Assembly: GCF_003369915.1 (NCBI RefSeq)
Contig: NC_046677.1
Coordinates: 15,748,001 to 15,812,000 of the forward strand
DNA from: Drosophila miranda
Lineage: Eukaryota > Arthropoda > Insecta > Diptera > Drosophilidae
Direction: 5' to 3'
DNA length: 64,000 nt
Shown here: one piece after another, positions 26,302 to 37,834 of the stretch
Layout: every line of letters begins with the position of its first letter
How positions within the stretch are numbered: position 1 is the first letter of the stretch
The notes under the pieces: model-generated
Told to the model about the DNA's origin: nothing
What the model saw: the letters and a program-made list of their open reading frames with translations, nothing else
Database searches by the model: none
Made by a program: the position numbers and the translations under genes

Positions 26302-26751
26302 ATGGCAAACGCACGTAAAGGCGCCAAGCCCCGTAAGCCCCGTAGCTCAGTGGCTGCACGCCGTGTTAAGAAACCCAACCCAGTACGTCTTCGTAGTCTG
26401 GGGGATCTGAAAGCGTCGGAGATGATTAAAGTGGAGTCCGCTCTACATGCAGCAACCAATTTGGCATCGAAGGAGGCAAATTTGAAGGAGAACTTGAACT
26501 TGATATTACCCGACGAAGACTACCTGCCAGACGATATAGAGTCGGTACAATCGGAGAGCAAAGACAAAATTCAAAATCGTGTGGACATCGCCACGAAGCT
26601 GTTGGGTTTCGTTGAGAGCGAGGACACAACACCTCTTTCTCTGTCAGAGTTTCTTGCCCGATGCGCCAATCGCAGTGCTACCAAGAGCCCTGACCAGGAA
26701 AAAACTGATGATGGCGACATATGTCAAATCTGTGAACTTCCCAAAAAGTAG
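26302..26751 (+). CDS. Uncharacterised 149-aa protein
   Basis: A single open frame starts with a good Drosophila start context (AACAATGGC). Residues 1-30 are strongly basic (ARKGAKPRKPRSS, AARRVKK) and could contact nucleic acid or act as a nuclear signal. Residues 40-75 favour a helix, 75-105 are acidic, and the C-terminus ends CQICELPKK with a CxxC pair. I do not recognise the family. A possible 3'UTR intron (GTATGT near 26799, TTTTCAG near 26869) follows the stop. The codon pattern looks coding and the frame is undamaged, but there is no family support, so it may be a lineage-restricted gene. Confidence 0.6.
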   Translation: MANARKGAKPRKPRSSVAARRVKKPNPVRLRSLGDLKASEMIKVESALHAATNLASKEANLKENLNLILPDEDYLPDDIESVQSESKDKIQNRVDIATKLLGFVESEDTTPLSLSEFLARCANRSATKSPDQEKTDDGDICQICELPKK

Positions 26752-29700
26752 AAGAACTGTTGCTGTACAAACCCCAAGAATTTGTTCAATTTATTGTGGT
26801 ATGTATATATTTATAAATGTCAATTGTTATAATTGTATCCTTGATAACAATAATTTCCTTGGTTTTCAGGTGGTGCTGAAGCTTTGCGTGATTAATTAAT
26901 TGTTCAGAATAGAAGTAAAATATACTAACGTTGATACATATGGTTTTTTATTTTTTTTTATTATTCGTGTGTACTCAACCTTGGATTACTCCTTCTACAA
27001 CTCATAAATCCGCCCTCCTACAAACAGTATTCTTTGACAGTTGATAAATGACTCCATTATCATCCATTATATTACGCGCGTCCAATCCCGTCCAACCGAC
27101 CGAGGTGCGCTATAGCATGACGCGCGACGAGGATAATATTCGAGGAAAATTGGAACTAAACTTACTAAAATTACAAATACATATACTAATTACGGGACAG
27201 GTATGCTAGTATTAGTAATTTAAGAAAAGGAAGGAAATAATTAGTAGATATAATATGGTAGAGGCAATCAAACAATAAACAGTTCAGGCAAGGAATAAGT
27301 GGATCTCCAAAGCGAAAGGGACAATGGTATATAGTTTTTGTTGGACCACATAGGAATCATTAATAAAAATCACACCTAGAATTTTTCCACGATTAACAAA
27401 GGATGAAATGTTTTTGAATCTTTCTCTCCTGTCTTCCACCTCAATGCCACATTAATTCGTTGCACGAGTACTCCTACGCCATCTTCGAGTGCAAGTCCCC
27501 CATCATTTTAGGCACCCCAAAACACACACTTTTATGCCAGACTTTGCACACCCCACACCCCACACACACTCAGACAGACACAGACGCACACTCAGATTTT
27601 TTATGCGTCTCGTAGTAACCCATTTTTTTTATCCAAGTGATGCAGGGATATATGTTTCTGGTTGCCGACAAAAACGGGGTGCAGAGATAATCCAAATCTC
27701 ATTACGCCAAGTCGTACTTAAGATTAAAAATAATTATTTCAATTTCTGTGCCGTGCCATCGTCACGTAGTCCTACCTGGCCGAAGGGCGGAAGCGGGGGA
27801 TGGAGATCGGGGCTTCGGCTGGGCGGCTGGCAGAGGAAAAAAGTGAAAATTCAATTAGAATGCGCCAACTCCATGTGAACAGGCAACCAGGCGAGTCTAA
27901 CTGTCTGGCTGTGGCTCTGGCCACGGTCGGCTCCGGCTCCGGCCGTGGCTCTGGCTCTGGCTCCAGCCTGTCTGTGCTCCCAAAATGCAATGCCGGCAGT
28001 GTTATATAGCAGGTGGAAAAAGGCAAAGACATGGGCGTACACGGCACGTTTTCCACCGTCCTTTTTACCGAAAAGTGCACCTGCATATGTCTCTTACTGA
28101 TGCAAATATTATCCAATATATGTATGTATGAAAACACTTGCGAATATTTAGTTATGAATATCATGTGAATGTATCATTGGCAAACGTATCGTGTAAGAGG
28201 ACCATTCGGAAATGGAATGCTCCCACGGCAGCCGCCATCGCGTAATCCTTTTGCCAGCCTGCGAGCAACCACAATAATTTGATTTTACTTTGCTTTAACT
28301 TCATGAAAAAGTTTCAAGTTTTTTCACACACACACACACACACCTTACACCTCTCCTATCCCCCCCTGTGTGTTGACTGCTTCTGATAAAGTTTTTAATT
28401 TTGCAGCTGAAACTCATTTAGAGGAACGAAAGTGCGAAGCCACAGAACCAGCAGCAGCAGCGGCAGCGGCAGCATCCGAGGATGATACGTGTTTTAGGAG
28501 CGTCTGCTGCATATTTAATGGAGCTGCCAGCCTCAAAGGCTGCCAGAAGAACAACTTAAAGAGGAAGAGATCTATGGAGCTTGTTATACATACATGAAAG
28601 TGTATATAGATACCAGTGTATATATAAATATCCATTTCGCTTGGCATTACATGGCCTACGGCATAATGAAACCCGAAAAATCAACTTGGCTGTAACTTTG
28701 GCCAAACAGACAGAGATTCTGGCAAGAAATTGTTATACGAACTGGAAAAATACACAATCTACAAAAATTCATCTTCATTATGGTGGACGACGCGCGGCTC
28801 GGCGGAGGAGCAAATGCATTCAAATGAGGCCTTGCCATGGATAGCCCTTAGGGATCAAGGAGAGGGTGGTGGTGGTGGTCGGGGCCAAATTAAATTAAAA
28901 TTTTCATACATTTTTGGTTAGAATAACATTTAAGAATTGCTGATTTTTGGCGTGGGAGGGGGTGGAGAAAGAACCGTGGGGCATCAAATTAAAATATTTC
29001 TTCACTCTTTTTCCATATCTAACCATTATTTTTATTCATTCTTATGAAAATAGTACTCATTATGTAAATAAATTCGTCCCCTATATGGTTCCATCAAACA
29101 AACTCTGAAAACAGCTAAAATTGGTAATTGAATGACTCGTTTTGTGTCCATAATTTCCGTAATTCCACTCAAAGAATTCCGAATGTTTTAAATCAATTTC
29201 TTCCCGCACTGGGTCTGAGAAAGCAACTAGTAAAATCGAAGTCAAACACTCAAAAACTCAAAAAGTCATTCACGAAAAATTCTGTCGCACTGATTGAGTT
29301 TTCGGTTTGGCTTTTTGATTGCATCAGGTGCCCAGTCGGGGTCCGTGTCCATTCCCTATCCAAGTAATGTGGCTCGTCCTTCTGGCTGAACTGGACCGAA
29401 AGAAATCGCTTTGGAGAACACAAAAGCCAATTCGGATTCGCAGCACAGCGCAGCAGCGTTCGCTCCAGGAATGGTAACGGACAAAAATATTTTCTGAGTG
29501 AAAAACAATGCAATTCAATCTTTCTTTTTTTTTTTTGTTGGCAAACAAAAAGCACAGCCCCAAGTCCCTTTGGCTGGCAAACACGCCATCACATCCCTTC
29601 ATCATCCGTTGCCATTTTCTCTCAGAAAGCAATTCTATTTGATGGGGTAAAAGTGTTTGAATTTGAATTTGAATTAATAGGATTAGAATGAAATGACTTT

Positions 29701-31383
29701 CAATGGGGGTAAATAAATTAAAGTGCTTTTTACCATCAAATTGAATGCAAATGTTGGTTCTGTTTCGCTTGCACAAAGGGACTACAGGGACACGCAGGCG
29801 CCCATACCCGCATACCTAGTGGAGAGCTGGCAGAGAGTTGATATAGGAACAATCAGATTAGTTGGTTAACAAATATATCCGCATATAGCAGAGACAGCAG
29901 CAGTAGCAGCAGCAAAGGCATTTTAATTATCGCTATTCCCCAGGGCGCAGTTGAAATAATTGCCGTGCCCTGAGGGGGTTCCTGGGATGGGCTGGGATGG
30001 AACTATGGCCCTGCCAAGAAGGCCTGCCGTACGCACTTTTGGCCTTATCAGTGGCCTCAAAATGGCACAAAAACTGTTTGGCTCGAAGGGCGGATAGGCA
30101 GGCCTCTATATACTCGTTTGGTAGCACAAAAAATAATAAAACAAACCACAACGGAAGAGGCCATAGAAGAAGTACAACGCGCGTGTCGTGCTGGCCTGAG
30201 GAAAAAATTAGGCATTCCGTGCGAAATGTAGATACGAGATAATCATTTTAATAAATTTCACAGTGACAAATTGCTCTCCCTATATCTCCCGTTTTTGTCC
30301 TGTGTCCCCAGTCCTGGCTGTAGGCGTGAATTAGTAATAAGTGATGGCTGCGCGGTGTCTTGACTAATTGATGAGTGAGACTTCTGACTAACTTACTGTT
30401 ACTGTGGCTCAGGCAATAACTTGTTCTTTTTTCCCCATTCTTTATACAATAGGGGTACTCGTGAGACAGCCACTACAGTGGCTCGTATTTAGAAATTATC
30501 AAAGATCGGGCACTTCAAGTGAGATTTCTGGGAGTATTCCTATATTCCCAAACATTAATGTACGGTTTTGTGTTTTGTGATTGCCATAAAGGATTACTAT
30601 TATAGTCTGGTCGTTCAATTAAATAGTTCTTATTTCCCACACACTTCGGCAGCTGCTATACGGCGTACTGCAGGATGTCTCGGGTGTTTTTAATTTTCGC
30701 TTGAACAATTTTCATTCCGCTTCCGGCACAGCCCCATCCAGTCAATTGTTTGCTTGGCGCATTATGCAAATTATGAAACTACAAGAGAAAACTTTAAGCT
30801 ATTTTTTTTGGCCATATTTTGTTGAGTCACAGCTGTTGACATTTTGTTTGCCAATTTTTCTTGAGCAGGCTCAGGCGGTAATGGGTGACAGATGAACGGG
30901 CGGGCTGGGAGGCAGAGGACTGGAAGAGCTGCCGAAAAGCAAAAATTTATACTTAAAGGGAAATAATATATGTATATAGATAGAAATCCGAAGTAAAATA
31001 TCGAAATCATTTTGATATCCATATAGAATTTCTAACAAACAAACATTCCCATCGTTTGGGTAGTTATTAACAAATATTAACAAATACACTATCCCAATAT
31101 ATTCCAAAAAATGTATACATGTCCTAGATAACTCTCCCAACTAGTCATGAACAGTTTAAACCGAAACAGGTCTTTTGAATTTCTGCCAAAAATAAAGGCA
31201 CCAGAAATGTGAAAACTCTGGGATCTTAGTAGGCCTGCTGTCACCGTTATTTTAGCTTAGTTTTGTATAGGTTTTTGGCAGTCAGTTCTCATAAGTGTTT
31301 GTGACTTCGTCCCGTTCACATCTATTGTTTCCTACGAAATTTATTTTACTTAACAACAAAATTTCCAAACCAAACGCTCTGAG
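26752..31383. other. Non-coding DNA
   Basis: No supported gene apart from the possible 3'UTR of the preceding one. It contains CA microsatellites near 27560 and 28326-28344, GGCTCC/GGCTCT hexamer repeats near 27926-27965, GCAGCG triplets near 28450-28475 and an A/T run near 29522. Open frames over these repeats are compositional. Confidence 0.5.
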
Positions 31384-31670
31384 ATGCCTCTTAAGTGCAT
31401 AATCGAGTGCGTCCATAAGATAGCACACAACCTAATCGTAGCCCGGCCTGCGGTGCCGATTACATGCGGAGTAAGTTTTGATGTGCGGTCTGATTCGATC
31501 GAATCTTCATGATCTGATCTGTTTTGCAGGGCTGCCGTGTGCCCGCCAAAGATGGCCCCTTAACCAATATAATCTTCTTCACGGCAATCTTTTGGCCTCT
31601 GTACGTGTGCCTCTTGAAGGATGCCATCATCCTGCTGAAGGACATGGTCAAGAAGATGATGCGCGAATAG
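31384..31670 (+). CDS. Small two-exon putative membrane protein (75 aa)
   Basis: Exons 31384-31470 and 31530-31670 flank a 59-bp phase-0 intron with consensus ends (GTAAGT, TTTTGCAG). The product has a short N-terminal part with three cysteines, a conserved-looking GCRVPAKDGPLTN joint, a hydrophobic segment (IIFFTAIFWPLYVCLL, about residues 42-58) and a basic C-terminal helix (LKDMVKKMMRE). This suggests a single-pass or membrane-anchored microprotein, possibly mitochondrial. I do not recognise it. The frame continuing exactly across the splice and the clean stop are the support. A TCAGTT initiator-like site lies about 100 bp upstream. Confidence 0.6.
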
Positions 31671-32195
31671 TTGAAGCGACATTTATACAGTGATCATAGC
31701 TCATAAATCAAACAAGTCCATATAACACATTCGAAAACACGGCTCGTTCTATCGACCAACTAATACTCAACATGTTTGGACCATACTCGTGCCTGGACCA
31801 GTTAGGAATTCCAGCATCTACGTTTTTTTCCTCCACATTTTCGGGGCGTTGCTGTGGGAATTCCTCTGGCTTCCAAAAAACGAGCTATTTTACTACACAG
31901 ACAAAATATTCGTACAAATGTAAACCAAAACATCAAATACACAAATAAACTGTTGGCATCGTCTGAGTTGTGGTTTTGTTCTGGTACTCCTCTTGCCTAC
32001 GATTTTCGTGTAGAACTTCCTGGCATTCAAGGACAGAAAAAGCACCATTTCTGTAAGTCTGAAATGCAAAATTTGTAATTCCCCATTGACACATTGACCC
32101 AGTGACTAGTTACTCTGACTACTAGCTGTCAACTTAGTTGAATTTATATCACAAAGGTTTGTGCAAACGAAATAAATACAATTACTAGTCTCAAA
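31671..32195. other. Spacer
   Basis: Probable 3'UTR of the 75-aa gene, then AT-rich sequence. No other feature seen. Confidence 0.4.
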
Positions 32196-32510
32196 AGAAA
32201 ACAAGCCTTTCCAGCACTTTATAAAACCACTCCCATCTGAACAGTATTGCCAATTGGCTGATGATGTAGTCTTTGCCAAGCCGCAGTCCTTGCGCAAGTG
32301 GTAGTACAACAGCACTAAAGTGAACAGGAACGGGAAGATGAAAATATCAAGCCCTTTTCATGTAGTTCTTGGTACTGCTGTAACCACTTCTCCACTGCAG
32401 GGCGTGGCAGTGAGGGTTTTTGGACCAGAAGAACATTTCGCTTTACAATCTGTTTGACAGAATCATCAACCAAGCGACTGAGTTACATACTCGCATCCTC
32501 CGAGTCGCAA
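32196..32510 (-). pseudogene. Relic of a small membrane-protein gene
   Basis: The minus strand reads LSRLVDDSVKQIVKRNVLLV then KPSLPRPAVEKWLQQYQELH (about 32360-32490) in one frame. It continues in another frame with DIFIFPFLFTLVLLYYHLRK (about 32285-32345), a clear hydrophobic segment. A single frame change separates the two halves and no in-frame start remains upstream. It is therefore either a pseudogene or an exon pair whose junction I cannot place. The family is not recognised. Confidence 0.4.
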
Positions 32511-32949
32511 TTCAAAATTAATTTATGTACTATTTAACGTCAAATACAGATACTGATTTACAAATCCAAATACAAATGCAATATAAAAAGCATTCAGTAG
32601 TTTCCGTCCATTGCTGCAGAGCGAATGTCGTGAGGTCGTTGTACCGGAAAAATGGATGCTGTGCGCGATTGGCTATTGGCCTTTCCTATTGGGCTACAGA
32701 TGTAACTAATTCTAGTAATAAGTTATTACATTACGTCTTGTGTTGTGTTAGCGCAATATTTAATTCTTTTAGTTCGCTTTTTAATACATATTAGAGTGGT
32801 AAGGCGTAGTGTAGTGTGAATTTTATTCAAATTAAATGCGCAGCCGCATGATGGTAGAAGATGTGAGGAGAATAAATGACGATGTTTTAAGGGGAAAATG
32901 CTTGATCTTGATCAGAGACTGAAGGTTGCAGGTGTCGGAGGCCCACTGT

Positions 32950-35038
32950 TTAGCTGAAGGTATTGATCTGAAATGGGAGATATCAAACGATGAGAGTTGA
33001 TTTTGTAGAGAGCAAATGAAGTACTTACAATATCATCAATCTTCAAGATGGAGCGAATAGTCTCCGTGGCCAAGGTGATGGCCGAAACACTGACCAGCAG
33101 CGGCTGAACCACATTCTCCGCATAGATATCTGTGATGGCGCCCTTGCGCACATTGATGCCGGCATTCTTCTCGCCCTGGGCATGACGATTGCGCAGCTCT
33201 GTGACTGTGGCAATGGGATTGAGGCCGGCATTCTCGGCCAGCGTCGAGGGAATGACCTCCAGGGCATCGGCAAATGCGCGGAAGCAATACGCATCCACAC
33301 CCTCCACCGTCTGGGCGACGGCTGCCAGTTGCAGTGACATCTCGATCTCGGGTGCACCACCGCCCACAATCTGGAAGGGCTTCTTCACCAGACAACGCAC
33401 CACACAGAGAGCGTCGTGCAGGGAACGGGCTGCCTCCTCCAGCACCAGTTTGTTGGATCCGCGGCAAATGATCGACACAGTGCGTCCCTGGTTCTGGATG
33501 CCAGTGATCTTCACGAATTTGTTGGTGCCACTGGCAACCTCCTCCACGAGTTCGGCGCTGACCAGATTCTCGGCGGAGAAGTGATCCAGCGATGCAATTG
33601 GACGGCAATGCAGGGTCTTGCAGACAAACTCAATGTCCTCACGCTCCACATCCTTGACCACCATGCACTTGATCTTGTCCAGGAAATGCTGGGCCAGATC
33701 CGAAACAGCATCACTGTACGAAAATTCAAGATTGAGTCTTGCATAAAAGATGGCTCAATACTCTCAACTTACCGCAGGATAGACTTTTGAACCAGCAGCA
33801 CATTGCAGCCGGCCTTCTTGACCTGCTTGACAATGTTGAGAATGTAGGAACGTTCCTCCTTCAGCACGCGATCCATGGCAGCGTAGTCCGAAACAATCAC
33901 GCTGTGATCCATCTGTAAAGGAGATCACATATGGAAACCTGAACCACTGCTGGAAGTTTTCCCCTACTCACATCGGTTTTTGGTGCTGAAATACAGAATT
34001 GGATGAGACCAATCTTGGCCTTCTCGATGCGCTTGGGGGCATTGGTGCCGGCCGAGCGGCTGGTGAAGACCAAGCCTTCAATCAGCTCAGTATCCTCCAC
34101 GGTACCGCCCAGACTGGAGATGACCTTAATGTTCTTGAGATCCACAGCGATCTCCTTGCCCGGCTCGGTGACCTTCAGCACGGCGTCCACGGCGATGGGG
34201 GCCAAAAGGCTGCTCTGCTGCGAGACCACCTTGGAGTTGAGCGAAGTGGAGGCGCTCTTGATCAGCGTCTCACGATCCGTCAGCTCGATGGGGGTGGCCA
34301 TCTGTGTGAGAATCTCCACAGCCTTGTTGGAGCAGCGCTGGAAGGCGTCCGAAATGGCCGTGGGATGTAAGCCCTTCTGCAGCAGTTTCTCGCAGGCCTC
34401 CAGCAAGGCACCGGCAATGACCACGACCGAGGTTGTGCCGTCACCGGCCTCGACATCCTGGGCACGAGACAGCTCGACCAACATCTTGGCGGCAGGGTGG
34501 AGCACGTTCATCTGCTTCAAGATGGTGGCGCCATCGTTGGTGATGGAAACCTCACCGTTGCCGGCCTGAATCATCTTGTCCATGCCGCGGGGACCCAAGC
34601 TAGTGCGGATGGCATCGGAGACAGCTGTAAGCAATCACACATTTCTTTTAGTTTTCTTCAACTTTACAAATAAAAGCTAGAATTGGCCAGAAAAATGCTA
34701 TATCGACAGAACCGTTCGTCACATGAGTAATGCGCTGCTCTTCTTCTTCTCTAAGAAATTTCCAGAAGCAGCCGGCGTCCAACTGCGTTTTTTCAAAGGC
34801 ATTATCCATGGAAATTTACCATAAAACAACTTCCCACACTAATAAAGGTCTTATATGCAGCACAAATAACAATTTTGCGTGGATTTTGTGTGATGTTTCG
34901 GTTTTATTTCTGGTTATTTGGGCATTTCTTACCTTTGGCCGCCTGTATGTTCGACATACGAACATCCGTGGGCTTCGACTTGTCTTTGAAGTTCTGAGAC
35001 TTCGGTTTAATACCAACTGTTCTAGCCTTAGGCGCCAT
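32950..35038 (-). CDS. CCT4: T-complex protein 1 subunit delta (CCT4)
   Basis: Five exons on the minus strand: 34933-35038, 33972-34624, 33773-33912, 33029-33713 and 32950-32967, joining to 533 residues, the expected CCT4 length. CCT/TRiC is the cytosolic chaperonin that folds actin, tubulin and WD-repeat proteins using ATP; delta is one of its eight subunits. Visible signatures are [16 protein letters not shown], the nucleotide-binding [10 protein letters not shown] and, near the end, GGGAPEIEM and NAGLNPI. The N-terminus begins MAPKARTVG and the last exon adds only INTFS before the stop. A minus-strand AATAAA lies at 32822-32827. A DRE in the divergent promoter shared with PITHD1 fits housekeeping expression. 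All splice sites are GT-AG and the frame is intact. Confidence 0.96.
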
Positions 35039-35173
35039 TGTAGTGTTTATAATACAATTTTTAACAAGATGCAATTATTATCAACGATTTTAACAGCGAT
35101 TAACACAGATTAAAATATGTCCAATTTTTATGTTTTGAGGCGGCCCGTGCTGTGACTAGCGATGGTGTCAATA

Positions 35174-35181
35174 TATCGATA
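35174..35181. promoter_or_regulatory. DRE (TATCGATA) between CCT4 and PITHD1
   Basis: A perfect DREF site 136 bp upstream of the CCT4 start codon, in the 435-bp gap between two divergent genes; it probably serves both. Confidence 0.65.
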
Positions 35182-35473
35182 TATATAGGTGATATTTTTT
35201 GGACTGGCGAAACTATGAATATGGATATTTTAGTGAGATGGAACTACTTCTATAAATTCTAGCCGATTAACACTATTTTTCTATTGTTTCACATCTTATT
35301 ATCATGAACCCGCGACTTTTAATTCTACTTATCGATGCACAGGGTTGCTGCAAACAAAATGCCGATATACTTGTACGATAAATGAAAGTTTGCCCTTATT
35401 CTTTTCAGCCGCCTTTAATGATTCGACTTTTTTTGTTATTTGTGATATTTGTAAAATTTAAAGTCTCGAAATA

Positions 35474-36232
35474 ATGCCGCATGGACATTCCCACGATCAC
35501 GGTGGCTGTGGCCACGAGGCAACCGATGTGGACCATGCCTTGGAAATGGGCATCGAATACAGTTTGTACACAAAAATTGATGCCGAGAACCTCGAGTGTC
35601 TGAACGAGGAGACGGAGGGCAGCGGTAAAACTGTCTTCAAGCCGTACGAATCGCGTCAAGATATGAGCAAATTTGTCCAGAGCGATGCCGATGAGGAGCT
35701 GCTCTTCAATATACCCTTTACCGGCAACATCAAACTCAAGGGCATCATCATCTGTGGCGCCAACGATGACTCGCATCCGAATAAGGTTAAAATGTGAGTG
35801 TACTCTGGCGGGAAACATTGTTTGAATCTATATTTAATTGGACATGTGTGTTGTTACAGCTTCAAGAATCGACCAAAGATGACGTTCGATGATGCCAAGG
35901 TCAAGGTGGACCAGGAGTTTGAGTTAACACGCGACCCTCGCGGCGAAATAGAATACTCACCCAAAGTGGTCAACTTCTCCTCGGTCCACCATCTGACCCT
36001 GTACTTCCCCAGCAATTTCGGTGATGACAACACACGCATCTACTATATTGGTAGGTTTGGGGATAGAAAACATGTATATTGCGACTAAACTGCCGCCTTT
36101 ATTGCAGGTCTTCGTGGAGAGTTTAGCGAGGCTCACTATCATGGCGTAACCATTTGCAATTATGAAGCCCGTGCCAATGCCGCTGATCATAAAGACAAGG
36201 TCTTTGATGGTGTCGGACGCGCCATACAATAA
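35474..36232 (+). CDS. PITHD1: PITH domain-containing protein
   Basis: Exons 35474-35793, 35860-36050 and 36108-36232 encode 211 residues, matching human PITHD1 length. The PITH domain is a jelly-roll-like beta fold also found at the C-terminus of the proteasome-interacting thioredoxin TXNL1. PITHD1 itself has been tied to proteasome association and transcription control. The N-terminus is His/Gly-rich (MPHGHSHDHGGCGHE). The PITH core runs from about residue 25 to 190 with the ANDDSHPNKVKIFKNRPKM and YHGVTICNYEARAN regions typical of the family. Introns are 57-66 bp with consensus ends. It is divergent from CCT4 and tail-to-tail with IFT43, with only about 170 bp between the two stop codons. 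Confidence 0.93.
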
Positions 36233-36403
36233 ATCAGAGGATCTGTCTTCATTTCGGTTATAGAGTGCTGTATTTCTGAGTTTCTCTCTAAATTATATTT
36301 TGTGATCAATTGAATTATCAAATGAAATATTTATATGTATAACGTAACTAATTGAAGCATAATTAAGCATTTATTGCACTATTCTTGTACTTTTGATTCG
36401 TTC

Positions 36404-37319
36404 TCAAGCATGCTGCGCAGCTGGTGGCACCACATCAGGTCCGATCTTCACTCCAATATTGGGGGCCTTATCAGAATGGATCTCTGCCGACACATCGGTA
36501 AACAGTTTGTCCCACTGCCAGATCTCATCTACCTCATTGAGGGTCTCCTGGGGCAGCAGGCAATCGGTCAATACGGACAGATTAAAATTATCAACTGCAT
36601 TGAAAGCGTGCTGTGAAAGCAAATCCGTGCTGATCTCCTTGAGAACCGCCAAACGATTAAAGCTGGCACTGAAGGCAGATAAGTTTTGAACTAAATATTT
36701 ACTAAATTATTAAACTTAAATTCTGAACTTACGTAGGCGGTTCAACTATTTCGTTGAGCATGATTTCATCCTTGAAGTCGTCCACATCGGGTATAACAGG
36801 TATATCATCAGTGGGAACGGATGTTGCTGATTTTGTCTGTTGAAAACGCTCGCTTAAAGGATGCAAATATGAATTAATTATGTCTAAAAGATCTCCATGA
36901 CTACAACTTACTCATCAAATGAATTCTTCTTGGATCTGTGGAAGGTATGACATAATTATTCAACGATTTATGGAAGCGTTTAGCGACACTCACTTTAAAC
37001 CCTTAAAGCCAGCATCCGCCCAACCTCCAGATATGCGTCGGATGGGCGGCCGGTGTGATTCGAATTCATTGTTGTATGTGGTCGAGGTGGCCTCCGTTGT
37101 CGTGGGACTTCCCTGCGCCTGCACATTCAGAGTGATATCTATGGATATGTCCTTAACAGGCTGCGATGATTCCTCCTTCAAGACATCGCGACTCTTGGAG
37201 CGACGCCCCTTTCGGGCCGTTGTCTAAGCGAATATAATTGTATTTTTATAATCAAAATCGGCCATTATGTTATAGTTTACCTTTCTTATGGTCATTTTTA
37301 GCTCCTCGGCCCAATCCAT
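36404..37319 (-). CDS. IFT43: Intraflagellar transport protein 43
   Basis: Five exons on the minus strand: 37281-37319, 36994-37223, a 24-nt microexon 36912-36935, 36733-36852 and 36404-36668; 225 residues. IFT43 is a subunit of the IFT-A complex, which drives retrograde transport in cilia; in flies these are sensory neuron cilia. Family features are the RRISGGWADAGFKGLK joint, DDIPVIPDVDDFKDE, and the C-terminal domain with LTDCLLPQE and WQWDKLFTDVSAEI, which aligns with the WxWDxLYTEVSSE region of vertebrate IFT43. All junctions are GT-AG and keep the frame. A minus-strand AATAAA lies at 36370-36375. The gene is head-to-head with PICK1. Confidence 0.9.
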
Positions 37320-37834
37320 AGCTAATTTGTTTATTTTTTCCGCGTTACCAAGGCAACAAGTGTTCATCGGGCCTATTGAAATATACCGTAATATACTGAA
37401 AAATGTATCAAATCACTAACCATACATATATATGTATATGGTGAGAGCTTCAACTAAATTTCGACGTCAAAAAATACCGAAAAGTATATAATATACCGCA
37501 GACGATACAATCGATGTCACTATCGATCAACAACAAAACAGGCTGGCAGCACCTCATGTTAGTTTAAAGGAATTCAATTTGCCAATTTCAATTTTGATGG
37601 CATGGCTAAATGTTCTATATAGCTAGTAATATTCGTCGGAATATGTAAAATAGAACTTGAATTCGTCAGTATATTTACGGTATCTTTTGAAAATGAGGGG
37701 GTATGTTTCGGTATATTTCTGATGGTCGGACGGTATATTTGATCGATAAATCCGCGGTCACATTGCATGTCAGTTTAAAGGAATTCAATTTGCCAAAAAT
37801 TAAGCACTAGAAAATATATTTTTAATCAAGGAAG
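37320..37834. promoter_or_regulatory. Divergent IFT43/PICK1 promoter region
   Basis: The gap holds two direct copies (about 37557-37586 and 37767-37796) of AGTTTAAAGGAATTCAATTT plus flanking bases, roughly 210 bp apart. A Motif-1-like CGGTCACATTG sits at 37754-37764, just before the second copy and about 70 bp upstream of the PICK1 start codon. Several TATACCG/CGGTATA palindromic bits and TATCGATC (near 37513) lie between. Part of a promoter seems to have been locally duplicated. Confidence 0.5.

Noticed and set aside
33189-34569. Long plus-strand open frames (up to 188 codons) inside CCT4
   Set aside because: They are antisense shadows of the chaperonin exons, with no splice or start support of their own.
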